Origin: DATFQE01 sp035264445
Lineage (GTDB): Bacteria; Actinomycetota; Thermoleophilia; Gaiellales; Gaiellaceae
Reading direction: 5' to 3'
Length of the DNA: 14,205 bases
NCBI GenBank assembly: GCA_035264445.1
Contig: DATFQE010000268.1
Location: 1 to 14,205 of the forward strand
A program made the translations under genes and the position numbers. Below the pieces are notes generated by a model. That model saw only the letters and a program-made list of their open reading frames with translations, was not told where the DNA came from and did no database searches. Position 1 is the first letter of the stretch. Each line of letters begins with the position of its first letter. Positions 1 through 7,096 of the stretch are shown here, piece after piece.

Positions 1-1
1 G

Positions 2-1012
2 ATGATGTACGAGGAGTACATCGACCGGGTCAGCGAGGTCGTGACCGGGATCGTCCAGCAGGCGGGCGACCGCAACAACGTGCTCGTCGACCTCGGCAAG
101 GTCGAGGCGCTCCTGCCTCGCTCGGAGCAGGTCGACGGCGAGCGCTACGAGCAGGGCAGCCGCATCAAGGCCGTCATCACCGAGGTGCGGTCCGGCACGA
201 AAGGCCCTCAGGTGATCCTGTCGCGGCGCGACCCCGAGCTGATCCGGACGCTGTTCGAGCTCGAGGTGCCCGAGATCGCCGACGGGCTGGTCGAGATCCG
301 CGGCGTCGCCCGCGAGCCCGGCTACCGCTCGAAGATCGCCGTCGAGTCGCATACCCAGGGCGTCGACCCGGTCGGTGCCTGCGTCGGCCCGCGCGGCTCG
401 CGCGTCCGTATGGTCGTCTCCGAGCTCCGCGGCGAGAAGATCGACATCATTCCGTGGAACACCGAGCCGGCGCGCTTCATCGCCAAGGCGCTCTCGCCGG
501 CCCGCGTGCGCGAGGTCTTCGTCGACGACGAGACCAAGGAGGCGACGGTCGTCGTCCCCGAGGACCAGCTCGCGCTGGCGATCGGCAAGGAGGGCCTCAA
601 CGCCCGCCTGGCCGCGCGCCTGACCGGCTGGAAGGTCGACATCCAGAGTGACGTCGAGTTCGCCCAGGCCGAGGCCGCGGCTGCCTACGGCGGCGGCGCC
701 GACGAGGAGGAGTTCTCCGGCCGCTGCGCCGCGATCCTCTCCAACGGCAAGCGCTGCCCGAACGCGTCGCTACCGGGGTCGCGCTTCTGTGGCGTGCAGG
801 CGCATCAGGAGCTCGCCCAGCGCGAGGCTGCCGGCGAGCACGTCAACGTGATCGGCGTCGCGTCGGCCGAGACGAACGGCGACGCGGCCGAGACGGAAGA
901 GGCCGTGGAGGCCGACGAGCCCGTGGGGGTCGTGGCCGAGGACGCGGTCGACGGCGGCGAGCCCGCGACCGAGGAACCGCAGGCCGAAGAGGAGGCAGAG
1001 CAGGCGTCGTGA
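2..1012 (+). CDS. nusA: Transcription termination/antitermination factor NusA (5' end cut by window)
   Basis: NusA binds RNA polymerase and nascent RNA and modulates pausing, termination and antitermination. The visible 336 residues are the RNA-binding part: an S1 domain at about residues 10-75 (VTGIVQQ, NVLVDLGKVEALLP), then KH1 with the loop G129-P-R-G132 and KH2 with G195-K-E-G198. The N-terminal polymerase-binding domain, usually about 100-130 residues, lies upstream of the window; the frame is open to the left edge, so the first Met here is not a claimed start. After KH2 comes a Cys/His cluster (C242, C252, C263, H268) and then a strongly acidic tail of Glu, Ala and Asp to the stop. No E. 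coli-type acidic repeats are evident. The stop overlaps the GTG start of ylxR by 4 bases (GTGA), which suggests translational coupling. Identity is secure; the function of the Cys/His element is unknown. Confidence 0.97.
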   Translation: MMYEEYIDRVSEVVTGIVQQAGDRNNVLVDLGKVEALLPRSEQVDGERYEQGSRIKAVITEVRSGTKGPQVILSRRDPELIRTLFELEVPEIADGLVEIRGVAREPGYRSKIAVESHTQGVDPVGACVGPRGSRVRMVVSELRGEKIDIIPWNTEPARFIAKALSPARVREVFVDDETKEATVVVPEDQLALAIGKEGLNARLAARLTGWKVDIQSDVEFAQAEAAAAYGGGADEEEFSGRCAAILSNGKRCPNASLPGSRFCGVQAHQELAQREAAGEHVNVIGVASAETNGDAAETEEAVEADEPVGVVAEDAVDGGEPATEEPQAEEEAEQAS

Positions 1013-1251
1013 GCGAGGCGATCAGGACCTGCGCGGGCTGCGGGCGGAAGGCGCCGAAGGCCGAGCTCTACCGCTTCGTGGAGCGGGCCGGTGTGCTCGT
1101 ACGCGGTAACGGCGAGGAAGGCCGCGGCGTCTACACTTGCAAGCGGCTGCCGTGCTTCGAACGCGCGGCCGCTACGCGGGGGTTCAACCGGACGCTGAGG
1201 CGTACCGTCCAAGTCGATCCCGAGCTGACGGCTCTCTACAATCGCGCATAG
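1009..1251 (+). CDS. ylxR: YlxR family RNA-binding protein (DUF448)
   Basis: Small basic protein of 80 residues in the YlxR/DUF448 family, almost always encoded between nusA and infB. Family members are thought to bind RNA and act as nucleoid or transcription modulators; the exact role is not settled. The family signature is visible: RTCAGCGRKAPKAELYRFV near the N-terminus, and GRGVYTCKRLPCFERA at about residues 38-53. There are four cysteines, in pairs C8/C11 and C44/C49, a possible zinc site. A basic segment (RGFNRTLRR) follows. The GTG start is fixed by the GTGA overlap with the nusA stop and by family length. It ends 2 bases before the infB ATG, so all three genes are probably co-transcribed. 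Confidence 0.93.
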   Translation: MSEAIRTCAGCGRKAPKAELYRFVERAGVLVRGNGEEGRGVYTCKRLPCFERAAATRGFNRTLRRTVQVDPELTALYNRA

Positions 1252-1253
1252 CC

Positions 1254-3236
1254 ATGGCAAACGAATCCGGCGGAAATAGACCGAATCGCCCCGTCCGCCC
1301 GCGCGGCGGCGGCGGTGGCAGGCGCAAGCGCCGTGTCGTGATCGACACCGGCGCCGCCCGCCCGCGTCAGGACGCGCGCCAGGCGCGCGACCGCGCCGAC
1401 CAGCGCCCCAAGCAGCAGCAGCCCGTCGCGCAGCCCACCGGTCCCGTGACCGTGCCGTCGGGCGTCACCGTGAAGGACCTGTCCGCGGCGCTCGGGATCC
1501 CGGTCGCGCAGATCATCAAGATCATGATGGCCGCCGGCGAGATGGTCACGATCACGCAGTCCCTGCCGGACGAGGCCGTGATCGAGATCGGAGGCGCGGT
1601 CGAGCGGGAGGTCCACATCAAGCGCGCCGCCGACGAGGAGGAAGAGGTCGAGGTCTACGAGGACAGCGAGTCCGACCTCGAGGAGCGGCCTCCGGTCGTC
1701 ACGATCATGGGCCATGTCGACCACGGCAAGACGACGCTCCTCGATGCGATTCGCCAAACGTCGGTCGTCGAGACCGAGGCCGGCGGGATCACACAGCACA
1801 TCGGCGCGTACCAGGCCGACCACGACGGTCGCAAGATCACCTTCCTCGACACGCCGGGCCACGAGGCGTTCACCGCGATGCGCGCCCGTGGTGCCAAGGT
1901 CACCGACATCGCCGTGCTCGTCGTCGCCGCCGACGACGGAGTCATGCCGCAGACGAAGGAATCCATTTCTCACGCGCGCGCGGCCGAGGTGCCGATCGTC
2001 GTCGCCGTGAACAAGATCGACCTGCCGGCCGCGAATCCCGACCGCGTCAAGAGCGAGCTCGCGTCGGAGGAGCTGCAGCCCGAGGAGTGGGGTGGCAGCA
2101 CTCAGTACTCGGAGGTCTCGGCCAAGCAGGGCCAGAACCTCGACGACCTGCTCGAGCGCATCCTCCTCGTCGCCGACGCCGAGCTCGAGCTGAAGGCCAA
2201 CCCGCACGTCGAGGCTTCCGGCCCGATCATCGAGTCGCGCCTCGACATCGGTCGCGGCCCGGTCGCGACGATGCTCGTCCATCGCGGGACGCTCAAGGTC
2301 GGCGACGCGATCGTCGCCGGCGACGCGTGGGGGAAGGTCCGGGCGCTCTACAACTACCGCGGCGAGAAGATCCGCGAGGCCGGCCCGGGCGACCCGGTCG
2401 AGATCCTCGGCTTCGACAAGCCGCCGGCTGCCGGCGAGCACGCGCGCGTCGTCGAGAACGAGCGCGCGGCGCGCCAATCGGCACAGACGCGCGGCGAGCG
2501 TCTGCGCCGTGAACAGCTGGCGCAGCAGACCCGCCGCCGGATGCGGCTCGAGGACGTCTTCAACCGGCTCCAGGAGGGCGAGGCGCAGGATCTCAACCTC
2601 GTGCTGAAGGGCGACGTCGTCGGTTCCGTCGAGGCGGCCGTCGGCGAGCTCGAGAAGATCGAGCACCCCGAGGTCCGCGTGAACGTGATCCACAAGGGAG
2701 TCGGCGGGATCACCGAGGGCGACGTCATGCTCGCGTCCGCGTCGAGCGCGATGATCGTCGGCTTCAACGTCCGCCCGAATGCCGAGGCGCGCGCGCTCGC
2801 CGACCGCGAGGGCGTCGAGATCCGCACCTACCGCGTGATCTACCAGCTCACCGAGGACATCGAGCAGGCGCTCGTCGGCATGCTGAAGCCGACGGAGGTC
2901 GAGGAGACGATCGGCGAGGCCGAGGTCCGCGCCCTGTTCCGCGTCTCGCGGCTCGGGACGATCGCCGGCTGCTACGTGACGAACGGCGTCGTGCGCCGCA
3001 ACGGCCAGGTCCGCGTGGTTCGCGACGGGACGGTCGTCCAGGAGTCGACGATCGCCGATCTCAAGCGCTTCAAGGACGACGTCCGCGAGGTGCAGGAGGG
3101 CTTCGAGTGCGGCATCCGGCTCGACGGCTTCAACGACGTCAAGGAAGGCGACGTCCTCGAGGTCTACGAGACGCGCCAGGTCGAGCGCACCGACCTCTCG
3201 ACGCCGGCTCCGGCCACGCCCGCAGCGACCACCTGA
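1254..3236 (+). CDS. infB: Translation initiation factor IF-2
   Basis: GTPase that brings formyl-methionyl initiator tRNA to the 30S subunit and promotes subunit joining. The 660-residue product starts with a short basic, Gly/Arg-rich region (about residues 1-68), then the IF2 N-terminal helical module (VTVKDLSAALGIPVAQIIKI). The G domain follows: G1 G153-HVDHGKT, G2 around GGITQHIG, G3 D199-TPGH, G4 N253-KID and G5 SAK. Domains II-IV follow, including the conserved VNVIHKGVGGITEGDVMLA and VEVRALFRVSRLGTIAGCYV-like stretches. It is shorter than many actinobacterial IF2 proteins, which often exceed 900 residues, because the N-terminal low-complexity region is brief. The ATG lies 2 bases after the ylxR stop with no clear Shine-Dalgarno, so coupling is likely. 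An upstream in-frame extension exists but overlaps ylxR and lacks IF2-like sequence. Confidence 0.98.
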   Translation: MANESGGNRPNRPVRPRGGGGGRRKRRVVIDTGAARPRQDARQARDRADQRPKQQQPVAQPTGPVTVPSGVTVKDLSAALGIPVAQIIKIMMAAGEMVTITQSLPDEAVIEIGGAVEREVHIKRAADEEEEVEVYEDSESDLEERPPVVTIMGHVDHGKTTLLDAIRQTSVVETEAGGITQHIGAYQADHDGRKITFLDTPGHEAFTAMRARGAKVTDIAVLVVAADDGVMPQTKESISHARAAEVPIVVAVNKIDLPAANPDRVKSELASEELQPEEWGGSTQYSEVSAKQGQNLDDLLERILLVADAELELKANPHVEASGPIIESRLDIGRGPVATMLVHRGTLKVGDAIVAGDAWGKVRALYNYRGEKIREAGPGDPVEILGFDKPPAAGEHARVVENERAARQSAQTRGERLRREQLAQQTRRRMRLEDVFNRLQEGEAQDLNLVLKGDVVGSVEAAVGELEKIEHPEVRVNVIHKGVGGITEGDVMLASASSAMIVGFNVRPNAEARALADREGVEIRTYRVIYQLTEDIEQALVGMLKPTEVEETIGEAEVRALFRVSRLGTIAGCYVTNGVVRRNGQVRVVRDGTVVQESTIADLKRFKDDVREVQEGFECGIRLDGFNDVKEGDVLEVYETRQVERTDLSTPAPATPAATT

Positions 3237-3326
3237 CCCCCCAGCGGCCGGCGGTGCGGGTGCAAACTCGGCGCTGAGTCGGCACGGATTCGCGCGTCCT
3301 GCAGCGTTACGCTCCAGCCGGGTGGC

Positions 3327-3364
3327 GGGTGGAAACCCCCGATTCCCCACCCAGGGAGGGGAAT
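3327..3364. terminator. Overlapping hairpins between convergent infB and LVIVD gene (possible bidirectional terminator)
   Basis: The 133-base gap between the convergent genes holds two mutually exclusive stem-loops. One is a perfect 7-bp stem, ATTCCCC at 3342-3348 with GGGGAAT at 3358-3364, around a 9-base loop. The other pairs GGGTGGAA at 3327-3334 with TTCC/ACCC in 3343-3352, leaving a 2-base bulge. Neither is followed by a T tract on either strand, so classical intrinsic termination is not shown. The position between two gene ends fits a terminator. The rest of the gap (3237-3326) shows nothing I recognise. Confidence 0.4.
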
Positions 3365-3369
3365 GCGCT

Positions 3370-4755
3370 CTAGCGGCCGCGCGTGAGCCGGAGCACCCAG
3401 AGCCCGCTGTTCATATCGGATGCGAGCACGTAGTCCTTCGTGGGAAACACACCCCACACGAACGGGCAAGGGCCGCTGCCGTTCCCGCAGGTGTCGCCCT
3501 CGGGGTCGGGCGTCGCGGACGGCAAGAAGCGCGCCACGATCCGGGGGCGCGCCGGCCGCGAGATGTCCGCGACCACGACCCCGTGTCGGTACCACGAGAA
3601 GAACGCGTGGTCGCCGAGCACCTTCGGGTCGTGCACGCTGTGCGCGTAGTACGGCACGTGCGGCTTCGGCGCGGCGTCCGCCGCGGGCAGGTGGATCTCC
3701 GACAGCAACGCCGGTCTCCGCGGGTTCGAGACGTCGTAGATGCTCGGCCGCCCGAGCACCGTCTCGTGGGTCTCGATCAGCAGGCGGCCGGCCCGGAAGA
3801 GCGCCGACGAGTGCGCGTCTCCTTGTGCCTCTCCTGCCCGTGCACGCGTGCGGCCGAGATAGAGCGGCCGCGCCGGGTTCGAGATGTCGAGGATGACCGT
3901 GCCCAGGTCCCAGTGGGAGAGATACGCCCGCTTGGCAGCGTCGTCCGTGATCACCGAGTGGACGAGGTTGGCCGGGTAGACCCCGCGGCCGTCGTTCGGG
4001 TGGATGCCGAGCGCCTTCCACGAGCCCCACGAGCCGACCTGCTTCGGATGCCGCGGATCGGTGACGTCGAAGATGCGGAAGTCGGGCAATCCCGGCGTCT
4101 TCGCGGTCCGCGTCTTCGGGTCGTAGTCCGGCGACGACAGGAGCTCGGAGCGCACGATCGCGGTGTAGACCCAGAGCCGCCCTCGCGCGTTCTCGAGCCA
4201 GATCTCGTGCGAGCCCCGCACGCCCTCCGTGCGCACGAGTGCGAGGCGCTTCGGGGTCCGCGGATCGGTGAGGTCGTAGAGCGCGAAGCCGCGGAAGGCG
4301 GATTCGTTGCAGTGCTGAACGCTCGTGACGGCGATCGTGCCTCTGAAGGACGCGGTTCGAGCCTCGCGCACGATCGTCTTCTCGGTCCACGTCCCGCGCA
4401 GCTCGGGCTCGCGTGCTGCGTCGGCGAACGTCGCAACGTGCTCCGGTCGGCTCGGCCTGGTGAGGTCGATGACGCGCACGCCGGTGCCCGGGCAGTCCTC
4501 GCCGTGCCAGCTGGAGAGATACGCCGTGCGGCCGTGCGCGAACACGTCGGCGTGGTATCCGCCACCCGGATTGATGTTCGCGAGCACGCGCAGGCCGGTG
4601 ACCTTCGGCTTCGACGCGAACAGCAGGTCGAGCGAGCTCGCGATCTGAGGCGACGCCGCAGATCCGTAGGCGTGCACGCTGCACGCGAGCGCTCCAGCCG
4701 CACCCAGTCCGAGCGCGAGCGCGGCCGTCACGACGAGCGTCCGAACGAGCCTCAT
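3370..4755 (-). CDS. Secreted LVIVD-repeat beta-propeller protein
   Basis: A 461-residue protein with an N-terminal signal peptide (MRLVRTLVVTAALALGLGAAGALA, likely cleaved after ALA before C25) and at least six copies of the LVIVD-type motif hhDhT/S-x-P-x-x-P: residues 97-110 (IDLTRPSRPEHV), 161-174 (DLTDPRTPKRLA), 230-243 (DVTDPRHPKQVG), 290-303 (DISNPARPLYLG), 341-354 (DVSNPRRPALLS) and 397-410 (DISRPARPRIVA). Such repeats form beta-propeller blades in exported proteins; no catalytic role is assigned to the family and I assign none here. Several Cys (C25, C88, C149, C423, C430) could form disulfides outside the cell. It is opposite to the surrounding translation genes, and its start lies only 39 bases from ylxP. 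Cys25 is preceded by A-L-A rather than a good lipobox, so lipidation is less likely than ordinary secretion. Confidence 0.85.
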   Translation of the reverse strand: MRLVRTLVVTAALALGLGAAGALACSVHAYGSAASPQIASSLDLLFASKPKVTGLRVLANINPGGGYHADVFAHGRTAYLSSWHGEDCPGTGVRVIDLTRPSRPEHVATFADAAREPELRGTWTEKTIVREARTASFRGTIAVTSVQHCNESAFRGFALYDLTDPRTPKRLALVRTEGVRGSHEIWLENARGRLWVYTAIVRSELLSSPDYDPKTRTAKTPGLPDFRIFDVTDPRHPKQVGSWGSWKALGIHPNDGRGVYPANLVHSVITDDAAKRAYLSHWDLGTVILDISNPARPLYLGRTRARAGEAQGDAHSSALFRAGRLLIETHETVLGRPSIYDVSNPRRPALLSEIHLPAADAAPKPHVPYYAHSVHDPKVLGDHAFFSWYRHGVVVADISRPARPRIVARFLPSATPDPEGDTCGNGSGPCPFVWGVFPTKDYVLASDMNSGLWVLRLTRGR

Positions 4756-4759
4756 CAAA

Positions 4760-4765
4760 CCTCCC
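4760..4765 (-). promoter_or_regulatory. Shine-Dalgarno GGGAGG that decides the LVIVD gene start
   Basis: On the minus strand GGGAGG is followed by TTTG and then ATG at 4755. An in-frame TTG directly before this ATG sits only 1 base from the SD, so the ATG (4-base spacing) is preferred. No convincing -10/-35 pair was found in the 39-base divergent gap. Confidence 0.6.
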
Positions 4766-4794
4766 GCGATGCCCTACCGCTTGAATAGGACCGG

Positions 4795-5094
4795 ATGAGC
4801 ACCGGGTTTGTTGGCATCCTGTCCGTCGAGCTTCACTTTCCAGAGAGCGGCTCGCTCAAGGGCAAGCGAAAGTTCGTCAAGTCGGCCAAGGCCCAGCTCC
4901 AGCACCGGTTCGGCGCCGCGGTCGCCGAGGTCGATCACCACGATCTCTGGCAGCGGTCGCGGCTGATGCTCGCGTGCGTCGCGCGCGACCCGCGCGAAGT
5001 CGAGCGGCTGCTCGACGACGCCGAGCGCTACCTGTCCGGGCAGGAGTACGAGCTGGTCTCCACCGAGCGCGAGGTCGTGGCGCCCGGTGACTGA
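4795..5094 (+). CDS. ylxP: YlxP family protein (DUF503)
   Basis: A 99-residue member of DUF503, commonly found between infB and rbfA in Gram-positive bacteria and suspected of a role near the ribosome; its biochemical function is not established. Family features visible are FVGILSVELHFPESGSLKGKRKFVKSAKAQLQHRFGAAVAEVDHHDLWQRSRLMLACVA, read here as consecutive short blocks: the N-terminal beta strand, the SLKGKR turn, and the AEVDHHDLWQ motif at about residues 44-53. The ATG has a weak AGGA 4 bases upstream. It overlaps rbfA by 8 bases. Because the gene before it runs the other way, the ylxP group must use its own promoter here or inside the 5' part of the LVIVD gene. Confidence 0.9.
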   Translation: MSTGFVGILSVELHFPESGSLKGKRKFVKSAKAQLQHRFGAAVAEVDHHDLWQRSRLMLACVARDPREVERLLDDAERYLSGQEYELVSTEREVVAPGD

Positions 5095-5440
5095 GCGGAT
5101 GCGGCGCGTGAACGAGTCGGTCCGGCAGGTGCTCTCAGAGGCCGTGGGCGAGCTGAAGGACCCGCGCATCGGCTTCGTGACCGTTACGGGCGTGCAGACG
5201 TCGTCCGACCTGCGCCATGCCAAGGTGTTCGTCAGCGTTCTCGGCTCCGAGCGCAAGCGCGAGGCAACGCTCGCCGGGCTCTCGGCTGCCCACGGCGTGC
5301 TGCAGAGCCGGCTGGCCGACGAGCTGCGGATGAAGCGGACGCCGACGCTGGCATTCGAATACGACCCGAGCGTGGAGCGCGGGGTCAGAATGTCCCAGCT
5401 GATCGATGAGCTCGCTCCCGACGACAACGCCGGCCGCTGA
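5087..5440 (+). CDS. rbfA: 30S ribosome-binding factor RbfA
   Basis: RbfA binds the 30S subunit near the 5' helix of 16S rRNA and assists late maturation and cold adaptation. The 117-residue product has the family pattern: RMRRVNESVRQVLSEAV at the start, KDPRIGFVTVTGV at about residues 24-36, the DLRHAKVFVSVLG strand, and LRMKRTPTLAFEYDPSVERG near residues 80-100, forming the single KH-like domain. The GTG start overlaps the end of ylxP by 8 bases; an internal ATG at 5099 (MRRVNES) is an alternative start that would remove four residues and the overlap. The 3' end overlaps the next gene by 35 bases, which supports tight coupling. Confidence 0.94.
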   Translation: MTERMRRVNESVRQVLSEAVGELKDPRIGFVTVTGVQTSSDLRHAKVFVSVLGSERKREATLAGLSAAHGVLQSRLADELRMKRTPTLAFEYDPSVERGVRMSQLIDELAPDDNAGR

Positions 5441-6416
5441 TCGTTTCGCCGTCGCGGATGCCCTCCGCGACCACGAACGATTCATCGTGACGACCCACGA
5501 GAACCCCGACGGCGACGCGCTCGGATCGCTGCTCGCGTCCAAGCTCGCCCTCGAACAACTCGGCAAGGACGTGGTCACGTACCTCGGCGGCGAGGCGCCG
5601 CTGCCCGCGGAATACGGCTTCATGCCGCTCGGCGACCTCGGTCGCCGCTTGCCCGAGGACGCGAGCACCCGGGTGCTGTTCGCGGTCGACTGCGCCAACG
5701 AGAGCCGGATCGGGCCCGACCCGGAGGTGCTCGTCAGCGCTCCGCTGGTCGTGAACGTCGACCACCATCACGACAACACGCGCTTCGGAAGCGTGAACCT
5801 CGTCGTTCCCGACGCCTCCTCGACCGGCGAGGTGCTCCGCGACGTCTTCCGCGACCTCGACGTCCGCCTCACGCCCGAGATCGCCGAGGCGCTCTACATC
5901 GCCCTCGTGACGGACACCGGGCGCTTCCAGTACCGCAACACGACCTCGAAGGCGTTGCGCCTCGCGGCCGAGCTCGTCGACGCCGGCGCGGACGTGCACC
6001 GGGTCTTCGAGGGCGTTTACGAGTCGGTCCAGTTCGCCAAGCTCAAGTTGCTCGCACGGGCGCTGGAGCGGGCGCAGATCTACGAGGGCGGGCGGCTGGT
6101 CGTCTCGTATCTGCTCCGCACGGACTTCCACGACGTGGGCGCCGCGGAGCCGTATTCCGAGGGCATCATCGACTACCTCCGCGCGGTCGAGGGCGCGGAC
6201 ATGGCCGCTCTCATCCGCGAGCCGCCGCGAGACACCGGCCCGACTCACCGCGTCAGCCTGCGTGCGTCGACCGATGAGATCGACGTCTCGGCGATCGCGC
6301 GCGCGTCTGGGGCCGGCGGCGGGCACCGTCAGGCTGCCGGCTTCTCGTCCGACGAGAGCGTCGACGAGATCATCGAGTTCCTGCGCCGCGAGTTCGCGGC
6401 CGCGGCTGTGTCGTAG
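5406..6416 (+). CDS. nrnA: DHH/DHHA1 phosphoesterase, NrnA-type (nanoRNase / pAp phosphatase)
   Basis: A 336-residue DHH-superfamily phosphoesterase. NrnA-type enzymes degrade short oligoribonucleotides and dephosphorylate 3'-phosphoadenosine 5'-phosphate using Mn2+. Motifs in order: H31-x-N33-PDGD37-ALGS, D95 in FAVDCAN, the defining D119-H-H motif followed by HDN, D170 in VTDTGRFQ, and the DHHA1 substrate-binding signature G304-GGHRQAAGF near the C-terminus. All expected metal-ligand motifs are present, so it should be active. The position between rbfA and truB is typical for actinobacterial and firmicute members. The ATG start lies inside the end of rbfA; the 35-base overlap is long, but no closer in-frame start gives the conserved N-terminus as well. 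The stop shares one base with the truB GTG (TAGTG). Confidence 0.93.
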   Translation: MSSLPTTTPAADRFAVADALRDHERFIVTTHENPDGDALGSLLASKLALEQLGKDVVTYLGGEAPLPAEYGFMPLGDLGRRLPEDASTRVLFAVDCANESRIGPDPEVLVSAPLVVNVDHHHDNTRFGSVNLVVPDASSTGEVLRDVFRDLDVRLTPEIAEALYIALVTDTGRFQYRNTTSKALRLAAELVDAGADVHRVFEGVYESVQFAKLKLLARALERAQIYEGGRLVVSYLLRTDFHDVGAAEPYSEGIIDYLRAVEGADMAALIREPPRDTGPTHRVSLRASTDEIDVSAIARASGAGGGHRQAAGFSSDESVDEIIEFLRREFAAAAVS

Positions 6417-7096
6417 TGCCGCCTCGCGCGCTCTCGCCGAGCGGGATCGTGCTCCTCGACAAGCCGGCCGGGCCGTCGTCGTTCGCGCTCGTCCGCGACC
6501 TCCGTCGGCGGACGGGAGCACGTACCGGCCATGCGGGAACCCTCGACCCGTTCGCGACAGGCTTGCTGCTCTTGTTGTCCGGTAAGGCAACTAAGCTTGC
6601 GTCATGCTTCGTGGGCCTCGACAAGCGCTACCTCACGGACGTCGACCTGTCGTCGCGGACGACGACCGGGGACCCCGAGGGCCGGCCGGGCGAGCGGCAC
6701 GAGCCGCCGTCCCCGGCTGCCCTGCACGAGGCGCTCGCGGGCCTCCGCGGCGAAGTTCAGCTGCCGATCCCGGCCGCCTCGGCGGTCAAGATCGGCGGCG
6801 AGCGGGCGTACCGGCTGGCCCGGCGCGGCGTCGTCGTCGAGATGCCGCTCCGGCGCTCGCGGGTGCACTCGCTCGACGTCATCGCGTATAGAGACGGCAT
6901 CGCCACACTCGACCTGCGGGTCAGCTCGGGCACGTACGTGCGGGCGATCGCCGACGCCCTCGGCGGCCATTGCGCGACGCTGCGCCGCACGGAGGTGGGG
7001 CCGTTCCGGGTCGAGGAGGCCGACCCCGAGCGGCTCATGCCGCCCGACGAGGCGCTCGCAAGAATCGGCCTGCGGGCCGGAGCCGATCACCCGTGA
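6416..7096 (+). CDS. truB: tRNA pseudouridine(55) synthase TruB
   Basis: Converts U55 in the T loop of tRNAs to pseudouridine. The 226-residue protein opens with SGIVLLDKPAGPSSF, has the catalytic block GHAGTLDPFATGLLLLLSGKATKL with nucleophile Asp44, the AASAVKIGGERAYRLAR strand, and the VSSGTYVRAIADALG segment near residue 165. It is shorter than E. coli TruB (314 residues): the C-terminal PUA-like part is reduced, as in many compact actinobacterial forms. The GTG start shares one base with the nrnA stop; its stop overlaps the ribF GTG by 4 bases. The TDVDLSSRTTTGDPEG stretch matches the usual G-x-x-TxTxDxxG region with some drift. Confidence 0.94.
   Translation: MPPRALSPSGIVLLDKPAGPSSFALVRDLRRRTGARTGHAGTLDPFATGLLLLLSGKATKLASCFVGLDKRYLTDVDLSSRTTTGDPEGRPGERHEPPSPAALHEALAGLRGEVQLPIPAASAVKIGGERAYRLARRGVVVEMPLRRSRVHSLDVIAYRDGIATLDLRVSSGTYVRAIADALGGHCATLRRTEVGPFRVEEADPERLMPPDEALARIGLRAGADHP

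Noticed and set aside
1236..3350. 704-codon open frame on the minus strand opposite infB
   Set aside because: It mirrors the infB codon pattern in GC-rich DNA, is rich in Asp, Arg, Leu, Val and Ala, has no recognisable domain, and spans into the intergenic hairpins.
4756..4758. TTG directly before the LVIVD ATG as alternative start
   Set aside because: Only 1 base from the SD; the ATG at 4-base spacing is more plausible.
3322..4788. 488-codon plus-strand frame opposite the LVIVD gene
   Set aside because: Shadow composition; the minus strand has a signal peptide, six repeats and a good SD.
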